From Reyranella sp. (GTDB lineage: Bacteria > Pseudomonadota > Alphaproteobacteria > Reyranellales > Reyranellaceae), in assembly GCA_016780605.1 (NCBI GenBank), contig JADHLS010000225.1, forward strand, positions 1-7,925: 7,925 nt of DNA, written 5' to 3'. The notes beneath the pieces are model-generated. The model was not told the origin of the DNA. It worked only from the letters and a program-made list of their open reading frames with translations, and made no database searches. This document shows positions 6,039-7,925 of this stretch, piece after piece; the stretch's first letter is position 1, and every line of letters begins with the position of its first letter. The position numbers were made by a program, and so were the translations under genes.

Positions 6039-7101
6039 AGTTGGATTGCGGGCGGATGATGCGGCCGCCCTTCACCTGCTCGAAGATGTGAGCACACCAG
6101 CCGGCGGTGCGCCCGACGGCGAACAGGGCCGTGAAGGCGCTGCGCGGGATCTCCAGCGCCTCCAGCAGCAGCGCTGTGTAGTACTCGACATTGGTATCGA
6201 GCGGACGGCCAGGCTTGTGCTTGCGCAGGGCGGCGATGGCCGCCTGCTCGACTGCCGCGGCGTAGGCTAGGCGTCCGGAGGTTGCGGGCAGAGTGGCGAC
6301 AGTGGCCTTCAGCACGTCGGCCCGCGGATCGCGCACCTTGTAGATGCGATGGCCGAAGCCCATCAGGGTCGTGCCCTTGGCGAAGGCGTCATCGAACCAG
6401 GCCTCGGCGCGCGAGACCTTGCCGATTTCGTCCAGCATGTCGAGCACCGGGCCGGGCGCACCGCCATGCAACGGTCCCTTCAGCGCACAGAGACCGGCCA
6501 GCACCGAGGAGATCAGGCCGGCATGGGTAGAAGCCACCACGCGCGCGGTGAAGGTCGAGGCGTTGAAGCCGTGGTCGGCGATGGTGGCGAGATAGGTGTC
6601 GAGCGCCTTCTCGAACACCGTGCCCGCTCGCTGGCCGCGCACCATGCGCAGGAAATCCTGGGCCGTGTTGAGCGTCGGATCGGGCGCGATCGGCGCCAGC
6701 GACTTCTCGGCGTTGAGCACCGCGGCCAGGAACACCGGCATGGCGCCGCATACCAGGAAATGATGGGGCACCTTGTCGTTGTCGGGCAGCATGCCGAGCC
6801 CGACACGCAGTGCCTCGACCGGATTGAGCCCGCGCGTGGTGTCGAGCAGCTTCGGCACCAGGGTGAAGGCATGCTCGCGGGCGGTGGCAAGGCCCGCGCG
6901 CACGGCCGCCTCGTGGCCACCGCCCTCAGCGTAGCCCTCCCAAAGGAGAGCCGCCACGCCCTCGAAGCCGCGCGTCGCCGTCAGCTCCTCGATGGCGTGG
7001 CCGCGCACGATCAGCCGGCCGGCTTCGCCGTCGACCTCGCTCATGGCCGTATCGGCCACGACGATCCCGTCCAGTCCGCTATTCACCCGTGTCAGCAGCA
7101 T
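6016..7101 (-). CDS. Citrate synthase/methylcitrate synthase-like protein
   Basis: The 361-residue protein is a complete short-type bacterial citrate synthase homologue. It would condense acetyl-CoA with oxaloacetate, or propionyl-CoA in the methylcitrate cycle. Visible signatures are 'GLDGIVVADTAMSEVDGEAGRLIVRGH' (N-terminal 'G..VA.T.IS.IDG..G.L.YRG' motif), 'ADHGFNASTFTARVVAST' with H177, 'LKGPLHGGAPG' with catalytic H212, 'MGFGHRIYKVRDPRA' with H251, 'NVEYYTALLLEALEIP', and 'FAVGRTAGWCAHIFEQ' with R331. The catalytic aspartate of classical enzymes (NVDFYSG) is glutamate here (E306). The length is slightly shorter than the usual 370-430. The ATG at 7101 is preceded by AGGGA. It heads a unit with DUF2332 and is divergent from a DNA-binding citrate synthase homologue. 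Whether it prefers acetyl- or propionyl-CoA cannot be told; no prpB, prpD or acn gene is in view. Confidence 0.93.
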   Translation of the reverse strand: MLLTRVNSGLDGIVVADTAMSEVDGEAGRLIVRGHAIEELTATRGFEGVAALLWEGYAEGGGHEAAVRAGLATAREHAFTLVPKLLDTTRGLNPVEALRVGLGMLPDNDKVPHHFLVCGAMPVFLAAVLNAEKSLAPIAPDPTLNTAQDFLRMVRGQRAGTVFEKALDTYLATIADHGFNASTFTARVVASTHAGLISSVLAGLCALKGPLHGGAPGPVLDMLDEIGKVSRAEAWFDDAFAKGTTLMGFGHRIYKVRDPRADVLKATVATLPATSGRLAYAAAVEQAAIAALRKHKPGRPLDTNVEYYTALLLEALEIPRSAFTALFAVGRTAGWCAHIFEQVKGGRIIRPQSNYVGPRPQ

Positions 7102-7148
7102 CGGAGTCCCTTTCCCGTTTCATTGGAAAGTCGATCCGGTAAAATGTA

Positions 7149-7178
7149 TTGTCAATCTTGATTATATTGATCAATATT
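7149..7178 (+). promoter_or_regulatory. Candidate promoter of the HTH-citrate synthase gene, possibly leaderless
   Basis: TTGTCA (7149-7154) and AATATT (7173-7178) are 18 bp apart. Transcription from this pair would start at about 7184, which is the A of the gene's ATG. No Shine-Dalgarno-like sequence precedes that ATG, so a leaderless transcript would fit. The -10 half falls on the palindrome at 7164-7177, as expected for autoregulation. This is pattern matching only. Confidence 0.3.
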
Positions 7179-7190
7179 AAGTCATGCCAA
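7161..7190 (-). promoter_or_regulatory. Candidate promoter of the citrate synthase-DUF2332 unit
   Basis: On the minus strand TTGGCA (7185-7190) is followed after 18 bp by an exact TATAAT (7161-7166), about 60 nt before the citrate synthase ATG. A second possible -35, TTGACA (7150-7155), has a poor -10 (GACTTT, 7127-7132). The first pair overlaps the palindrome, so a bound regulator would block it. Confidence 0.35.
7164..7177. promoter_or_regulatory. 14-bp palindrome, candidate operator between divergent citrate synthase genes
   Basis: ATATTGATCAATAT is a perfect palindrome. It sits in the only strongly AT-rich stretch of the window, 6 bp before the ATG of the HTH-citrate synthase fusion. A related half-matching site, TCAA-TC-TTGA (7152-7161), lies next to it. 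The position over both candidate promoters suggests binding by a dimer, most simply the adjacent HTH protein. Confidence 0.5.
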
Positions 7191-7925
7191 ACGAATTACT
7201 GAGCTCCAGGGAAGCCGCGCGGCGGCTCGGTGTGTCGGCGGCCACGCTCTATGCCTATGTCAGCCGCGGCCTCGTGCGCTCGGAAGCGGTCGACGGCAGC
7301 CGCGAGCGGCGTTACCGCGCCGACGACATCACGCGCTTGAAGCGACGACGCGACGTCGGCCGCAAGGCCGAATCGATCGCCAACCACGCGCTCGACTTCG
7401 GCACGCCCGTGCTCGAATCGGCGTTGACCCTGATCGAGAACAACCGACTCTATTATCGCGGCCGTGACGCGACGGTGCTGGCCCGCACCGCCTCTCTCGA
7501 GGAGGTGGCGCGCCTGTTGTGGGACTGCGATGAGCAGCCGTTCGCCAACGACAATCTGCCGCCGATGACCGCGGAGCTGCGCCGCGCCTGGCTCGCCGCG
7601 GCGACCCTGGCGCCGGTCGACCGTTGCCTGGTCGTCCTGCCGGCCGCCGCCGCCCTCGATCATCAGAGTTGGGTCGAGGATCGCGCCGCCATGCTCGAGA
7701 CCGGCGTGCGCGTGCTGCGCCTGCTGACGGCCGCGGTGACGGCGCAACCGATCTCCGCGCTCCCCGTCCACCAGCAGCTCGCGGCGGCGTGGCGCGTGCC
7801 AGCCGCCCGCGCGCCGCTGCTGCGCGCCGCCCTGGTGCTGTCGGCCGACCACGAGTTCAACGCCTCCGCCTTCGCCGCCCGCGTCGTCGCCTCGACCGGC
7901 GCCAATCTCTACGGCGCCACCATGG
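7184..7925 (+). CDS. MerR-like HTH fused to a citrate synthase-like domain (3' end outside window)
   Basis: The frame is open from ATG 7184 to the window edge, giving the first 247 residues. Residues 5-55 form a MerR/excisionase-type winged helix: 'LLSSREAARRLGVSAATLYAYVSRGL' is the helix-turn-helix, then 'RERRYRADDITRLKRRRD' is the wing and third helix. From about residue 70 a citrate synthase-like fold follows: 'LESALTLIENNRLYYRGRDATVLA' matches the N-terminal strand region, 'SLEEVARLLWDCDE' the first helix, and 'LSADHEFNASAFAARVVAST' (220-238, H223) the conserved region that aligns with 'ADHGFNASTFTARVVAST' in the neighbouring citrate synthase. The main catalytic histidines lie beyond the window. 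Proteins with this architecture are, as I recall, annotated simply as citrate synthase family in Alphaproteobacteria. It is probably a transcriptional regulator whose citrate synthase part senses a substrate, a CoA or an acid (inference). Confidence 0.85.
   Translation, partial: MPNELLSSREAARRLGVSAATLYAYVSRGLVRSEAVDGSRERRYRADDITRLKRRRDVGRKAESIANHALDFGTPVLESALTLIENNRLYYRGRDATVLARTASLEEVARLLWDCDEQPFANDNLPPMTAELRRAWLAAATLAPVDRCLVVLPAAAALDHQSWVEDRAAMLETGVRVLRLLTAAVTAQPISALPVHQQLAAAWRVPAARAPLLRAALVLSADHEFNASAFAARVVASTGANLYGATM

Noticed and set aside
5076..6059. Plus-strand open frame of 327 codons
   Set aside because: It is antisense to DUF2332, and the protein sequence lacks any recognisable domain.
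6349..7161. Plus-strand open frame of 270 codons
   Set aside because: It is antisense to citrate synthase, with His/Arg/Gly-rich shadow composition.
7196..7852. Minus-strand open frame of 218 codons
   Set aside because: It is antisense to the HTH-citrate synthase fusion, whose plus-strand frame holds clear HTH and citrate synthase motifs.

Overview
The window is high-GC bacterial DNA with tightly packed genes on both strands. Codon use, the gene set (cytochrome b561/YceI, YghU-type glutathione transferase, DUF2332, a helix-turn-helix/citrate synthase fusion) and the intergenic palindromic repeats point to an alphaproteobacterium, perhaps of the Bradyrhizobium/Rhodopseudomonas or Reyranella kind. 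That placement is inference. No rRNA, tRNA, CRISPR array, transposase or phage gene is visible, so this looks like ordinary chromosome with repeat-filled gaps.

Layout, left to right. (1) 42-1122, minus: an iron/2-oxoglutarate-type oxygenase of the TIGR02466/PF13759 kind, followed 10 nt later by a small exported YtkA/FixH-like protein. A GC-rich hairpin follows its stop codon. (2) 1157-2056, plus: a phytanoyl-CoA dioxygenase-family enzyme, divergent from the first oxygenase across at most 46 bp. (3) 2062-2174: a large composite palindrome that fills the gap before the next operon. (4) 2194-3865, plus: a coupled three-gene operon of cytochrome b561, YceI-family periplasmic protein and an exported protein of unknown function. 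The last gene starts at a GTG inside the yceI stop region. (5) 3866-4063: a gap between convergent genes holding four successive hairpins. (6) 4064-4942, minus: a YghU-type glutathione-dependent oxidoreductase with a plausible promoter/operator. (7) 7101-5043, minus: a citrate synthase/methylcitrate synthase-like gene followed by an overlapping DUF2332 gene. (8) 7184 to the window edge, plus: the first 247 codons of a protein with a MerR-like DNA-binding domain fused to a citrate synthase-like domain, divergent from the citrate synthase gene.

The most interesting part is 7100-7925. A DNA-binding citrate synthase homologue sits head-to-head with a free-standing citrate synthase. The 82-bp AT-rich gap between them carries a 14-bp perfect palindrome that overlaps candidate promoters for both genes. 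This suggests an autoregulated, possibly metabolite-sensing switch. The b561/YceI operon probably serves electron transfer and isoprenoid or quinone handling at the inner membrane and periplasm, and its third gene is an unknown exported partner.
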